From Saturnia japonica (taxonomy: Eukaryota > Arthropoda > Insecta > Lepidoptera > Saturniidae), in NCBI GenBank assembly GCA_033032175.1, contig CM065334.1, forward strand, positions 6,631,705 to 6,695,704: DNA of 64,000 bases. The letters run 5' to 3'. A program made the position numbers and the translations under genes. Below the pieces are notes generated by a model that was not told the origin of the DNA, did not search any database, and saw only the letters and a list, made by a program, of their open reading frames with translations. Shown here one piece after another: positions 47,801 to 55,939 of the stretch (position 1 is the stretch's first letter; each line of letters begins with the position of its first letter).

Positions 47801-50800
47801 AATATTAGTAACCTAGCATTAGTAATGCTAATTCGATTATGAATGATCACTCATCATCGAAATATCTACTAATATTAGTAAGCACTAATGGCTATAATCG
47901 AGATATCTTCATAATCGAATGATTACATTAGTATATCTCACACAACATTGTCAGTGTTGTTTAATTTAATTGTTGCCACTTAAGTGCAACTGCCGGAAAA
48001 CATCTATAATGAGTTGACGACAGATTCTCAGCTTAACCAGCTATCCAGGTGGTAATTAGAACAAACCAATTTTTAACAAAAAAATAAAACTATCTTCAGT
48101 GATTTGTAAGAGTTCCCTTGTGTATCTTCGAAGCTTAAAGTCCAATGCCAATGAAATTGAAAAGTGGTCCGGTCTACCCTCGAGGTATCCCCTAACCAAC
48201 AAAACAAGAATTATCTAAATCGGTTCATAAACGGAGAAGTTATGACCCAACATCCGTAACAAAAAATATATACATTCGAATGAAGTAAGTAACCTTTTGT
48301 TGAAGTTGGTGCTATGATAGAAATTATTCAGATTTTTCGGAAACTTTTGCCATGATAGAGAAATAAGGGTTTTCGTTTGATTCAGGAGTGTGCAGTTGCT
48401 GAGAATACAGAAAGCAAGGAGGGGGTTGAAAGCGAGGTCGCCAGGGCGTCGCGACTCTGCAGTGAGATCAGAACGCTCTGTGCTAGGAACGAACCCGGCG
48501 CCCATCCACCACCGGCGCTCCGCAAGATCAGTCTGACCTGTTCCACTGCACTCCTCAAGGTATCCATCCCCCCTTAACCTTCACAACAAAGAGCCGTACA
48601 GTTTAACTGAAATTCAAAATATGTCTTTGGATATTTCTCTCTACTTGAAGAAGAGAAAAAGTTTTTTTTTTAATTCTTTATTTACAGCCATGACTTCTTT
48701 GTTTATTAACCAATTTAGATGATTATTTTTTCATTGAAAAGAGAGTGGCCTCAGGGGTGGTCCCATTATAACTTCATTGGCATTGGACCTTGGACTTCGC
48801 AGATACACCAAGGAACTCCTCAAAATCCTCCTCCTTATCATGAGGCACAGAGAGGTCACATAAGCGTTCTAAAAAAAAAATTGCGTGTCTTCCTAAAGGG
48901 AAAAGGGAATCTTCCTTTAATTTTGAACACTTATATACTTTACGAGTTAGAGCAATACGTGCCGTCCGTAACATAACATCACGTTACTACACAAATCTTG
49001 GACCATTAACTTAGAAGATATAAGAAAAAACTCTTAAAAAAAAATTTTTGTTGGTTTTCTTTTTTTTTTGTTAAAAATTGGCTCGTGTGTTCTTGTTCAG
49101 TTATGGCGACAATCTCGCCAAGGACGTTAACCAAGGTGCCTTTCTACAATGGTTAAAACTAACAGAAACCTGAAGATTGTATTGAATTGATATATTTGAT
49201 CACGTGATTTAACGTAAGCCTATATTATATGTTGATAATTGCCTCATCAGTCTAGTGGGGTCGTAAGCGTGTCAGTTATACTCGAGGTCCTGGGTTCGAT
49301 TCCCAGGTCGAGCGAAGTGTTATTGGGTTTTCCTATGAAATTCTTAGTAGCAGCTCGGAGTTTGGCTTTGTGACCGGTAACATACCCGGGTAACTGTGGC
49401 AACAATTAGTACACCTCTGCCTAACACTTCGGGGATACAGGCGTGATTTTATGTTGTGTTAATTGTACGTATAGGCGCCAATGTGCCCGGAAGAGGAGAG
49501 GCGGGGTTCGCGGTTGCGGTCGCCGGCCCCCTCCCCCGCGCCCTCGCCCGCCCCCTCACCCGCCCCGTCGCCGGGACCCTCGCCCGGTCCGTCACCGACC
49601 GGCAGCCCAGTGCCAACGATACATGCGAACTCTCGTTTCATGGTAAGTTTTTCTCACTCGCTCTCCTCCATTATAATATTAATTATCTCGGGATGGGAGC
49701 TACCATGGGAAAAAGAGTCCGAACGGCACTAGAAAGGGACAAGCACATACATTAAGCATGCATTTTACAGCTTGCGAGTGAATGAGGCAGAATACATTAT
49801 ACATTTTGTCCTATTATTTCGGTCTCCTATTCATATGGGTGTCTGCGTCTACAAAGCTTTGATTAAATGCATCATAGCCAGCGTGGTGTTTTAAATTAAT
49901 GCTAGCCGGCATGACAGCGGTGACTGTCGATAGATTACGATCTCTCGGTGGTCGTCGTTGTGTTAGGATTTTGCTGTGCTTACCGTCAGGGACACTACTG
50001 TCAATTTGCCGAGCTGCCATAAAAATAAACATATTGTTCATGTGCATCCTTTAGTGTATGAATCATTTATACATGATTCATGGAAATCCTGTATTTCGCG
50101 GCTATGATCGTTGTCGAATTGGCCTAGCGTTGGGACGACCAGACATGTACCGTGCAATGTTGCATGTGCAGTACGAGTGGTTGATATTTCCATTCCTGCT
50201 GATATAGGGACTTTAAAAAAAGATATTTGTATGTTTTCTGACGGTTACACTTCTACCGCTTTAAGTTACCGTTGTAAGTTGTAGCGTAAGGGACGGTGTG
50301 GCTCAAGAAAGTAACACGCTACGCCTAGAGTGAAATGCCATGGTTTCATCACGATATTTTCCTTCGCCGAAAGATCAGGTTCATTGCAGGGATTCGAACT
50401 CAAAACCATCGAGGCGTTGTACGTACACGCTACCACTGAGCCGTATTTTGTTTCATGCTTTGCCGGACTACAAGAATCCACAAATCAATGTCTCCCACCA
50501 TACACATGACAGAAATTTCATGAATCATTTCGTTGATTTCAGGTGACCCGAGTAACCCCAGATAGAGATTCGTCCACGGACAGCTCTAACACTTCGACAC
50601 CGACGCGACCCTCGTACTGCTCGGCGTCAACTCAGAGTCGGTTCAAAGTCGTTCAGGTAAAAAGCTGCTTGCAATTAGAGTTAACTTGTGGACATCGTCA
50701 CGTAAGGAAAAATCGTTATGACCCTTCAATGCTACTTTCTCTGTCTCTATTATATGTGCTACTATCGAGATTCGAACAGACGAGCATCGTGCACGGCCGA

Positions 50801-53800
50801 CTGTATAACCCTACCTCAGGTGATCGTCAAATTGTAAACATTGCACTTCGGGCGGGGCAACTCAGGGTGGTCTCGCAAAATAGGCGCGCTTTCCGTAATT
50901 CAATGGCTTATCCAATATTTTCTATGGTCATCAATACAATTAATAAAATTGAAGTGTCTGTTTATAATTGCATAATAACAGATTTTTTACTAAATGCATA
51001 TGAAAGTATATACGATACCTATAACAAAAACCCCATTTTTAAAATTTTTGCCTATCTCTCGGTCTGTTTGTTCCGGGTAATCTTCGAAATGGTTGGACCG
51101 ATTTTGACGGGAGTTGGTAGATAGCTGATGCTATAAGGAGTAATTTAGGCTACTTTTATTTTAGAAAAAGAATTAGGGTTCCGCGCAAATATATAAAAAC
51201 TGGTCATGGTGAATCAATTCGTTCGTTTAAATTGCTTACGCTGAGTTTTAGATATGATAGAGATATAGCAAATTAATGTACTATATAATTGTAGACATTA
51301 AAAAGACCTACAAAAAATTAAGCGCGAGCATGTGTCTATCTTTTAAGGAACAACCACAATAAGCATATAACCGAGAGCGGGGGCAGCGTATGCCCAATCG
51401 ACGGCATTGAATAGTCTACGCGAGCGAAATCGCGAGCACAGCTAGGTGGAACTGGTTCTCAAGTGCAACCTTCGAAACACACCTATACATGCTTGGAGAC
51501 CGACTTTTCAATTTGAGGGTAGTAACTAGCCAGGAAAGCATAATAAGTTAATGCTTGTTTTCCTTCACCGAAAAGTCAAACTTATCAATACATGGCCGTT
51601 CACCAATAAAACTGTCCAAATTAATCCGCAGGTATCAGAACCACCTAAAATCCAGGTGCACCCGGCAGCTAATCAGCCTAGAAGATCAGCATCACGTTTC
51701 TCAGTTACGAGGAACTACGATGCAATTTACAATCGAGCGCCGTCGCCACCGCCCTCTGATAAACGATCTAAATCACCTGTATCAGGTGCAGTAAAACCCG
51801 AGAAAAAGACCAAATGCGAATCAATTGCAACTGGTTCAGTCAAATCTACATCGAAGCCTGAAAAGCATAAAGCTGCAATTGAGTCAACTGTATCTAGAGG
51901 CATATTAAATTCTACTTTTGGTAGTTCCGCTGAGTCTGTTCCTGAGACTAGGGTAGGGGTTACTCCTGGACCTAAACTACAATGCTCTACCCACTCTACC
52001 ATTTCAGCATTTGGTAGTAACATATCCAGTACCACAGGACTAGTAAATGCTCCCACATCAGTGCCAGCAATTGTGTCAATACCACCTAGAGTAATTACCA
52101 TAACAACACCTGACATCATCCCTGTACTTCATTCCGAATCTCCCGCGTCTGGGGCTTCATCTGTATCAAATAGTGCTTGTACTACACTTTTAAATACTGC
52201 TTCTTCATCAGTAACTTTAAAGCCTGTAAATGAATCTATAGTTACAATAACGCCTGATAAAAGTGCTGATCTGCTAACAAGATCCCATACAGTTAGTTCA
52301 GGAACAACTCCAGAGTCAAAGGACATTGATAAATCCCAAGTGCCAGACTCTGAAACTCCTGTGTTAAGGCCGGGCTTGGATCTTAATAGTTCGGTTGATG
52401 ATACGAAACATTTTGGTTCTGATGAAGTTATACCTATGAAACTTATTGAACAATTGTTTATATCAGGAGCTTTGGATGAACCAACTTCTGATAAAAATAT
52501 TAATTTAATTGCACATCCTGAAATAAGATTTACCACAGCAACCGAAAATAAAGAAGTCCAGACAACACTGGGAGACTTTACACATATAGCAATACCAGTG
52601 TTAGACACAACGTCTGAATTTAAAGGTACAGCTCAGTCTAATACTACTGAAAAATTATTAGCACCAACAAATGAAGATGAAAGCGTTTTAAGTGCAGCAA
52701 AGAAAACACAGGAACTTCTTAGTTCTGCAATAGATACTAAAATAGTCATAGAAGATGACCATAAGAGAGACAAATTGCCTAGGCTAGGTGATACTGATTC
52801 TGAGATTAAATTTAAGATGGGTTCAATTGAACCTGATAATATTAGTGAGACTGAAAATAGAGAAAATTTTAGTGATTTGACTAAAGTAATTGATGCCAAA
52901 AATAACATACTTAGGGACAGTATTAAAAATGATTCTATAGTTAAAAATAAAACTTATAGCGATGTTGTGAAAAGTTTTAAAGAAAAATCGGAAGAACTAA
53001 CTCATGAAGAAGAAGTTAGTGGTAGTTTATTGAAAAGTGAAACAAAATTAATTAAAAACAGTGTTCAAGTGTCCGACACAGAAGTAATTGATGTGAAACT
53101 TGAAATTACTGTTAAGAAGGAGTGTTTGAAATCTAGTAAAAATGAACAAAACATTAATGACTTTGTAAATGTTAGTGATAGTAAGACACATGATGACACA
53201 ATAAAACGTATAGAAGTGTTGACCGAGGACTTAGGTAATATTATAATAAAAGAGTTAAGTGTGTCGAAGAAAAATAGAAAAGATTTAGTTAGCGAATGTG
53301 TAAATAAAAACGATAATGTACCTGCATATTTACGAGATAGTGTAGTTCTTAAGAAAAATAAAAGTGAATCAAGCCTGGACAGTCCTGATTTGGAAGTGTC
53401 AAGGTTGATGAACAAGAGATTGACTGGCAGCCCTTTCTGTGATAGCAGCTCGTCATTGGAGATATCAGGAAGCTCAATTGAGAGCCTCAATGCTGAGAAC
53501 CCTCAGATGGTCACAAACAAGCCTATAATTATACAAGAGTCCATAGAATCTGACACAGAATTGGACAGGAGAAAACCTGACCATGTTATATTATCCACAG
53601 AGAGCAGTATCGAATCTGCAAGTGATATAACACCAGTGAATAATCTCTTAAATTTATCGGTTAGTTCTAATGAAAGTGTCTCCCCTATATTTGGAAAGAA
53701 TAAAAAAATTCATGACTCCTTGTACAGTTTAGAGGCCAGTGTCAGTTCCTTGGACTCTGCTAAGCAGGAGAGGCTGATGGTGACGTCTGCTGATTCAGGA

Positions 53801-55900
53801 ATAGAGTACTCTCTGCAGAATCCTTCTGAAAATAAAGAAGATAACTCTTCAAACGAAGGGACACTCACAAACAATTCAAGTTTGAAGGAGAATGTCAAGA
53901 AACCTGATGGTCTTGTTACAAATGAAACATTGACGTCGTCGCCGAAGAGAGCATCGAGTCTACTCGACGTGCCAGCATTAAAAAACAAAAGCATCGATCG
54001 TATGAGGAAGATATCCTGGGTACCTCCGTCTGCCAGCTTTCACATACCTAAGCCAGACTTGGAGAAGGATAGTAAACCTTCTCATTTGGAGAAATTATTA
54101 AGCCTCTTCCAGCACCCGTCGAGTATATTTTCGAGAAGTTCTCAAAGTGAAGAGGAGAAGAAATCTGCATCGAACACTCCACCGAGAAAAGATTCTTCTT
54201 TGACGAGCTCATTTTGGTCATGGGGCAGTGCGACTGAAAAGGAGAACAAAGACGAGAGAGAGGATAGTCCATCAGAAGCGACCGATTCAACTCTCTCAGA
54301 GAGAGTGCAAGTGTCTTTTGTAGATGAATCATTTTCAAGGAAACTTGACAGCAAGACCCCATCTTCAGACACTGATAATACTCTCAGTGAATTCCAGTCA
54401 TTCCCATCTCAACTCCAGGAAAATGATGTTCAGAATGTAGATAGTTATAAAGTTACCCCTAAAACCACCGATGACAATTTAGTACAAAAATCTTTAGGTT
54501 TAAGCTTTAATATAGACGCTAGTTCTAAATCTAGTGCCGAGACCGATCTCAGGAATCCCAACGAATTAATTAAAATTATTTATGATGCAAACGCGCCGGC
54601 CGGCGATTCCATTAATCCCGGACAGTTACCGGAGATTGAAAGCGCTGATAGCAAAGATGAGTCCAAACGAGAACCGCGACCGAGGTCTTTCGCAGCTGTT
54701 TTAAAATCTTCCGGTTCGGAGAACTCCTTGGATAAGCAAACTAGTCCGGAGACTGGTCAGCCTGTCGATAAATTACCTAGCAAAATTATGAGAGGAATCA
54801 AAGAAAATATCAGCCCAGAGAACACTCTTATATCAAGTATGAGTAACACCAAATCTCTCGTATTGGAGTTAGCTGAAAAGCAAGTTAAAAATCAACCTAT
54901 AGTGAATGCTTTATGGGAAGTCACAGCATCGGTATTAGAAATACCTGACAACAAAGCCGAAGATATCAAGGTTCAGAGTGACTTGGCACCGATAGCTACA
55001 ATAGAGGAATCATGTGACGAAGGGTCTGACGCCCATATACAATTAGAATATATAGACGAAGGAAAACCTGATGACAGGAATGTGTCGATCGACACTGAAA
55101 TTACGTTACAGACTCTCGATCATGACAAATCTGTCAAAAACATTGACATAGGAACTGTTGACATTGCCAAAGACGCACTGTCGTATCTTGTATACGAAAA
55201 TCGAGAATTTAGTCAACCTGCTAAGCCAATCGAATCCCAACAAAGTTCGTTAGCCCAAGAACTGAAGGATGCTGAGCTCAAAGATATGATTGACCTATCA
55301 CCTGAACTGGTAATTGACGAAGCCATAGAAGTGCCAGAAGTTTTCACAGTAAAGGATATCGGTTTGAGGACATCACCGGTGATACCGGAGCGAGCGAAAA
55401 AAAAATCGAATTCCCTCGAAAATCTGACGACTAAAAGCGAGAAATGCCCTAAGGCGAAGACCATAGTCTTCAAAGTTCCAGAGAGTACGACGCCAGTAGT
55501 TATCCCGGAACGAAGGTCAAAATTAAGATCCAGAAGCGGTTCCAGTCCGAAATCGTTACCGGAAAGTTTGAACAAACCCTGTCCGTTATCAAAAATGGAA
55601 GCAATACTGTCAAAGAAAAAGAAGAAGGTATCATCTTTGGGCAAAATTGCAAGGGACTCCCTACTAGCATTGAACATGAGCGATGAGGAGATAGCAGAGT
55701 TCCGGAGGTCCTACAAACTGACCTCAGTGGAAAGCTTGAGAAGCTTGGAGTCTGTTTCTGAGGATGCGAATTCTCAAAGCGGCAATTCTGTAGATTCTAG
55801 ATGTCGCGCATGCCTAAGGACGTCACAGGAGAGCCTTATGTCGCTCGATTCGATAATAGAAGACTGCAATTGTGAAAAACAAGGTCGTTCGGCCAGATAG
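38788..55900 (+). CDS. PPP1R37: PPP1R37 (LRRC68) homologue, 13 exons, 5' coding exon(s) not found
   Basis: Predicted regulator of protein phosphatase 1: a cytoplasmic/nuclear leucine-rich-repeat protein that binds and restrains PP1 in vertebrates. Joined exons (38788-38885, 39468-39635, 40197-40310, 40786-40939, 41057-41202, 43144-43243, 43662-43756, 45611-45799, 46703-46810, 48386-48559, 49475-49642, 50543-50656, 51632-55900) give 1,964 in-frame codons. All splice sites are GT-AG and the phases agree at every junction. Family hallmarks are EALFDMIEYYESA and IRGWQAASRMI (exon 3), LRLGDNRL and LLDLSNNQIQ (exon 5), LVLWNNQLT (exon 7) and RLDLRDNRLGSAGL (exon 9). About eight LRRs span codons 140-390 of the visible part. 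The C-terminal 1,420 residues are Ser/Glu/Lys-rich and probably disordered, much longer than I recall for vertebrate orthologues. The N-terminus, where vertebrate proteins carry an RVxF PP1-docking motif, is not in the visible exons. The family assignment is strong. The gene symbol is by homology. Confidence 0.9.
38902..39395. repeat. Intronic Helitron A 5' part (+) abutting group J (-)
   Basis: 38,902-39,115 shows the group A head. 39,125-39,395, inverted group J, ends 'GGGCGATCGCTAGT' and holds a C run (39,226-39,236). Confidence 0.5.
39468..39635 (+). CDS. PPP1R37: PPP1R37 homologue, exon (56 codons)
   Basis: Acceptor TATTTTCCAG, donor GCG/GTGAGT. Reads ELPEMSMGGGTRAPRLALTE and ends FRRLEIDHAEINDEGA, the N-terminal LRR cap. 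Confidence 0.9.
39700..39835 (+). repeat. Intronic dispersed repeat, group I, partial
   Basis: 'CTTCGAAGATACACCAGGGA' at about 39,750-39,770. The remaining intron to 40,196 is AT-rich and unrecognised. Confidence 0.5.
40197..40310 (+). CDS. PPP1R37: PPP1R37 homologue, exon (38 codons)
   Basis: Acceptor CTTTTCAG, donor AAT/GTACGT. EALFDMIEYYESASMVSIIG followed by FGIRGWQAASRMIKN is the most diagnostic block for the family. Confidence 0.93.
40786..40939 (+). CDS. PPP1R37: PPP1R37 homologue, exon (LRR)
   Basis: Acceptor TTTGTTACAG, donor TTAG/GTACAC. GC-rich. Encodes VLARALRVHTCALRSLSLQR and ANLAGEPLLCL, one LRR. The antisense frames here are shadows. Confidence 0.9.
41057..41202 (+). CDS. PPP1R37: PPP1R37 homologue, exon (two LRRs)
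   Basis: Acceptor TTGTTTCAG, donor CAG/GTGAGT. Encodes VRELRLGDNRLMVSDAAQIA and TIQLLDLSNNQIQ. Confidence 0.92.
41350..41990 (+). repeat. Intronic cluster: group I, then Helitron A split by MITE P
   Basis: 41,350-41,570 is group I. The Helitron A head (41,575-41,622) and its 3' part (41,809-41,990) are separated by a group P MITE copy (41,623-41,808). Confidence 0.5.
42145..42260 (+). repeat. Intronic LINE 3' UTR copy
   Basis: 'GTTTCTTACTGGTTCTTCTC' and 'CTTAGGGCCTAAATATAATA', ending near AATAAAG, the family tail also seen at 895-1,010 in reverse. Confidence 0.6.
42575..42800 (-). repeat. Intronic tRNA-derived SINE, family S1, inverted
   Basis: 'AAGGGTTAAGCAGAGGTGTC', 'AAAGCCAAACTCCGAGCTGC' and 'GACCTGGGAGTCGAACTCAG', the inverted box B region, match 49,235-49,465. 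Confidence 0.65.
43144..43243 (+). CDS. PPP1R37: PPP1R37 homologue, exon with Ser/Pro insert
   Basis: Acceptor GAAATCCAG, donor CTTC/GTAAGT. DAGVGHIADALVEQ completes an LRR, then a Pro/Ser-rich loop (HTPPSAATSPISPHNYL) is inserted before the next repeat. Confidence 0.88.
43662..43756 (+). CDS. PPP1R37: PPP1R37 homologue, exon (LRR)
   Basis: Acceptor ATGTTGCAG, donor CTG/GTGAGT. GLAFLVLWNNQLTRNCAVHL holds the conserved LVLWNNQLT signature. Confidence 0.93.
43757..45170. repeat. Intron with group N repeat and poly-G run
   Basis: Group N (inverted) lies at 44,575-44,793 and contains about 15 Gs (44,723-44,737). The rest (43,757-44,574 and 44,794-45,170) is unrecognised. Confidence 0.45.
45175..45585 (+). 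repeat. Intronic tRNA-derived SINE, family S1, with internal extra sequence
   Basis: The head 'CTCGAGGTCCTGGGTTCGAT' followed by 'TCCCAGGTCGAGCAAAGTG' is a tRNA-like box B arm. The body 'AATTCATAGCAGCCGGTCGG' follows. The tail 'ATACAGGCGTGATGGTATG' is at about 45,558. About 240 bp not in other copies lie in between. Confidence 0.6.
45611..45799 (+). CDS. PPP1R37: PPP1R37 homologue, exon (two LRRs)
   Basis: Acceptor GGTTTACAG, donor CAG/GTACTA. Encodes LCVLNIGRNAVGGETVRVL and WLVSLGLQAAALGPDAAAPL. The acceptor lies only about 25 bp beyond the tail of an S1 SINE. Confidence 0.9.
45840..46690. repeat. Intron with CT microsatellite and group L repeat
   Basis: (CT)n at 46,132-46,147. Group L at 46,380-46,520 ('GCCTATGTCACTCCCA'). 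Otherwise unrecognised. Confidence 0.4.
46703..46810 (+). CDS. PPP1R37: PPP1R37 homologue, exon (last LRR)
   Basis: Acceptor TGTGAACCAG, donor GCA/GTGAGT. RLDLRDNRLGSAGLQAILSA and LTQIDLDEPA end the LRR domain. Confidence 0.92.
46835..47075 (+). repeat. Intronic dispersed repeat, group I
   Basis: Begins about 25 bp after the donor of the preceding exon: 'TTTTTACCGACTTCAACAAA', then 'CCTTCAACTTCAAAGATACA'. Confidence 0.5.
47790..47925. repeat. Cluster of nested perfect palindromes in an intron
   Basis: TACTAATATTAGTA is a 14-bp palindrome present twice (47,797-47,810 and 47,867-47,880). TAGCATTA/TAATGCTA arms surround one base at 47,814-47,830. ATTCGATTATGAA (47,831-47,843) pairs with TTCATAATCGAAT (47,908-47,920). 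Could be a degenerate MITE or a cruciform-prone site. Confidence 0.6.
48070..49090. repeat. Group I copies either side of exon 48386-48559
   Basis: 48,070-48,310 is inverted. 48,650-49,090 is direct and interrupted by about 170 bp of unrelated sequence between 'CTCAAAATCC' and 'ATCTTGGACC'. Confidence 0.5.
48386..48559 (+). CDS. PPP1R37: PPP1R37 homologue, exon (58 codons)
   Basis: Acceptor GTTTGATTCAG, donor AAG/GTATCC. Charged helical segment (SEVARASRLCSEIRTLCARN) following the LRR cap, ending ALRKISLTCSTALLK. Confidence 0.85.
49235..49465 (+). repeat. Intronic tRNA-derived SINE, family S1, best copy
   Basis: Box A-like 'GTCTAGTGGGGTCG' at 49,250 and box B 'GGTTCGATTCC' at 49,291 give a Pol III promoter arrangement. 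The body runs through 'GCAGCTCGGAGTTTGGC' to the tail 'GGATACAGGCGTGATTTTAT'. Other copies lie at 30.9, 42.6, 45.2 and 61.2 kb. Confidence 0.7.
49475..49642 (+). CDS. PPP1R37: PPP1R37 homologue, Pro/Ala/Ser repeat exon
   Basis: Acceptor TACGTATAG, donor ATG/GTAAGT. Encodes SPAPSPAPSP-type tandem units of PAPS and PGPS from a 12-bp CCCTCSCCCGCC-like repeat. An S1 SINE ends about 15-25 bp before the acceptor. Confidence 0.82.
49690..50470. repeat. Intronic group M repeat and inverted SINE group E
   Basis: 49,720-50,215 resembles group M. 50,275-50,470 is group E; on the minus strand it reads 'GGCTCAGTGGTAGCGTGTAC' and then 'TGAGTTCGAATCCCTGC', which are clear tRNA box A and box B sequences. 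It is therefore a tRNA-derived SINE. Confidence 0.6.
50543..50656 (+). CDS. PPP1R37: PPP1R37 homologue, exon (38 codons)
   Basis: Acceptor GTTGATTTCAG, donor CAG/GTAAAA. Reads VTRVTPDRDSSTDSSNTSTP, ending SRFKVVQ. Ser/Thr-rich linker. Confidence 0.85.
51010..51570 (+). repeat. Intronic Helitron B copy followed by SINE E fragment
   Basis: 51,010-51,446 runs 'AATTAGGGTTCCGCGCAAAT' to 'CGCGAGCACAGCTAG' (CTAG at 51,442-51,445). 51,447-51,570 carries 'TTCTCAAGTGCAACC' and 'TTCCTTCACCGAAA'. It ends about 60 bp before the terminal-exon acceptor. Confidence 0.55.
51632..55900 (+). CDS. PPP1R37: PPP1R37 homologue, giant terminal exon (1,422 codons)
   Basis: Acceptor AATCCGCAG; the stop TAG is at 55,898-55,900. 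The open frame extends upstream to an ATG at 51,551, but the splice site and phase show that coding starts at 51,632. Composition is Ser/Thr/Asp/Glu/Lys-rich and AT-leaning compared with the LRR exons. Visible landmarks are SRFSVTRNYD (about 51,695), RMRKISWVPPSASF with KISW at 54,008-54,019, HLEKLLSLFQHPSSIFSRS (about 54,085), FWSWGS, and a C-terminal pair of SVESLRSLESVSED / SQESLMSLDSIIED. No globular domain is recognised. Function is probably a scaffold or PP1-docking tail (inference). Confidence 0.9.
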   Translation, partial: VSEPPKIQVHPAANQPRRSASRFSVTRNYDAIYNRAPSPPPSDKRSKSPVSGAVKPEKKTKCESIATGSVKSTSKPEKHKAAIESTVSRGILNSTFGSSAESVPETRVGVTPGPKLQCSTHSTISAFGSNISSTTGLVNAPTSVPAIVSIPPRVITITTPDIIPVLHSESPASGASSVSNSACTTLLNTASSSVTLKPVNESIVTITPDKSADLLTRSHTVSSGTTPESKDIDKSQVPDSETPVLRPGLDLNSSVDDTKHFGSDEVIPMKLIEQLFISGALDEPTSDKNINLIAHPEIRFTTATENKEVQTTLGDFTHIAIPVLDTTSEFKGTAQSNTTEKLLAPTNEDESVLSAAKKTQELLSSAIDTKIVIEDDHKRDKLPRLGDTDSEIKFKMGSIEPDNISETENRENFSDLTKVIDAKNNILRDSIKNDSIVKNKTYSDVVKSFKEKSEELTHEEEVSGSLLKSETKLIKNSVQVSDTEVIDVKLEITVKKECLKSSKNEQNINDFVNVSDSKTHDDTIKRIEVLTEDLGNIIIKELSVSKKNRKDLVSECVNKNDNVPAYLRDSVVLKKNKSESSLDSPDLEVSRLMNKRLTGSPFCDSSSSLEISGSSIESLNAENPQMVTNKPIIIQESIESDTELDRRKPDHVILSTESSIESASDITPVNNLLNLSVSSNESVSPIFGKNKKIHDSLYSLEASVSSLDSAKQERLMVTSADSGIEYSLQNPSENKEDNSSNEGTLTNNSSLKENVKKPDGLVTNETLTSSPKRASSLLDVPALKNKSIDRMRKISWVPPSASFHIPKPDLEKDSKPSHLEKLLSLFQHPSSIFSRSSQSEEEKKSASNTPPRKDSSLTSSFWSWGSATEKENKDEREDSPSEATDSTLSERVQVSFVDESFSRKLDSKTPSSDTDNTLSEFQSFPSQLQENDVQNVDSYKVTPKTTDDNLVQKSLGLSFNIDASSKSSAETDLRNPNELIKIIYDANAPAGDSINPGQLPEIESADSKDESKREPRPRSFAAVLKSSGSENSLDKQTSPETGQPVDKLPSKIMRGIKENISPENTLISSMSNTKSLVLELAEKQVKNQPIVNALWEVTASVLEIPDNKAEDIKVQSDLAPIATIEESCDEGSDAHIQLEYIDEGKPDDRNVSIDTEITLQTLDHDKSVKNIDIGTVDIAKDALSYLVYENREFSQPAKPIESQQSSLAQELKDAELKDMIDLSPELVIDEAIEVPEVFTVKDIGLRTSPVIPERAKKKSNSLENLTTKSEKCPKAKTIVFKVPESTTPVVIPERRSKLRSRSGSSPKSLPESLNKPCPLSKMEAILSKKKKKVSSLGKIARDSLLALNMSDEEIAEFRRSYKLTSVESLRSLESVSEDANSQSGNSVDSRCRACLRTSQESLMSLDSIIEDCNCEKQGRSAR
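54008..54019 (+). other. Candidate PP1-docking motif KISW
   Basis: Matches the RVxF-type consensus [K/R][V/I]x[F/W], preceded by basic residues (RMRK). It lies in the disordered tail of a protein whose family binds PP1. Motif matches of this length are common by chance; function is inferred. Confidence 0.45.
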
Positions 55901-55933
55901 GCGTACTATACAGATGCGATTATATGGGAATTG

Positions 55934-55939
55934 AATAAA
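55934..55939 (+). terminator. Candidate poly(A) signal AATAAA for the PPP1R37 homologue
   Basis: AATAAA 34 bp after the stop codon, with another 'AAATAAAAA' about 20 bp on. The 3' UTR may extend further, as later AT-rich signals exist near 56,340 and 56,900. Confidence 0.45.

Noticed and set aside
50375..50450. tRNA gene on the minus strand (box A and box B both present)
   Set aside because: Part of the dispersed group E SINE; the acceptor stem does not close in what I can see.
51551..51631. ATG at 51,551 as the start of the 1,449-codon open frame
   Set aside because: A splice acceptor at 51,631 with phase matching exon 50543-50656, plus the SINE and Helitron origin of the upstream sequence, shows the first 27 codons are intronic read-through.
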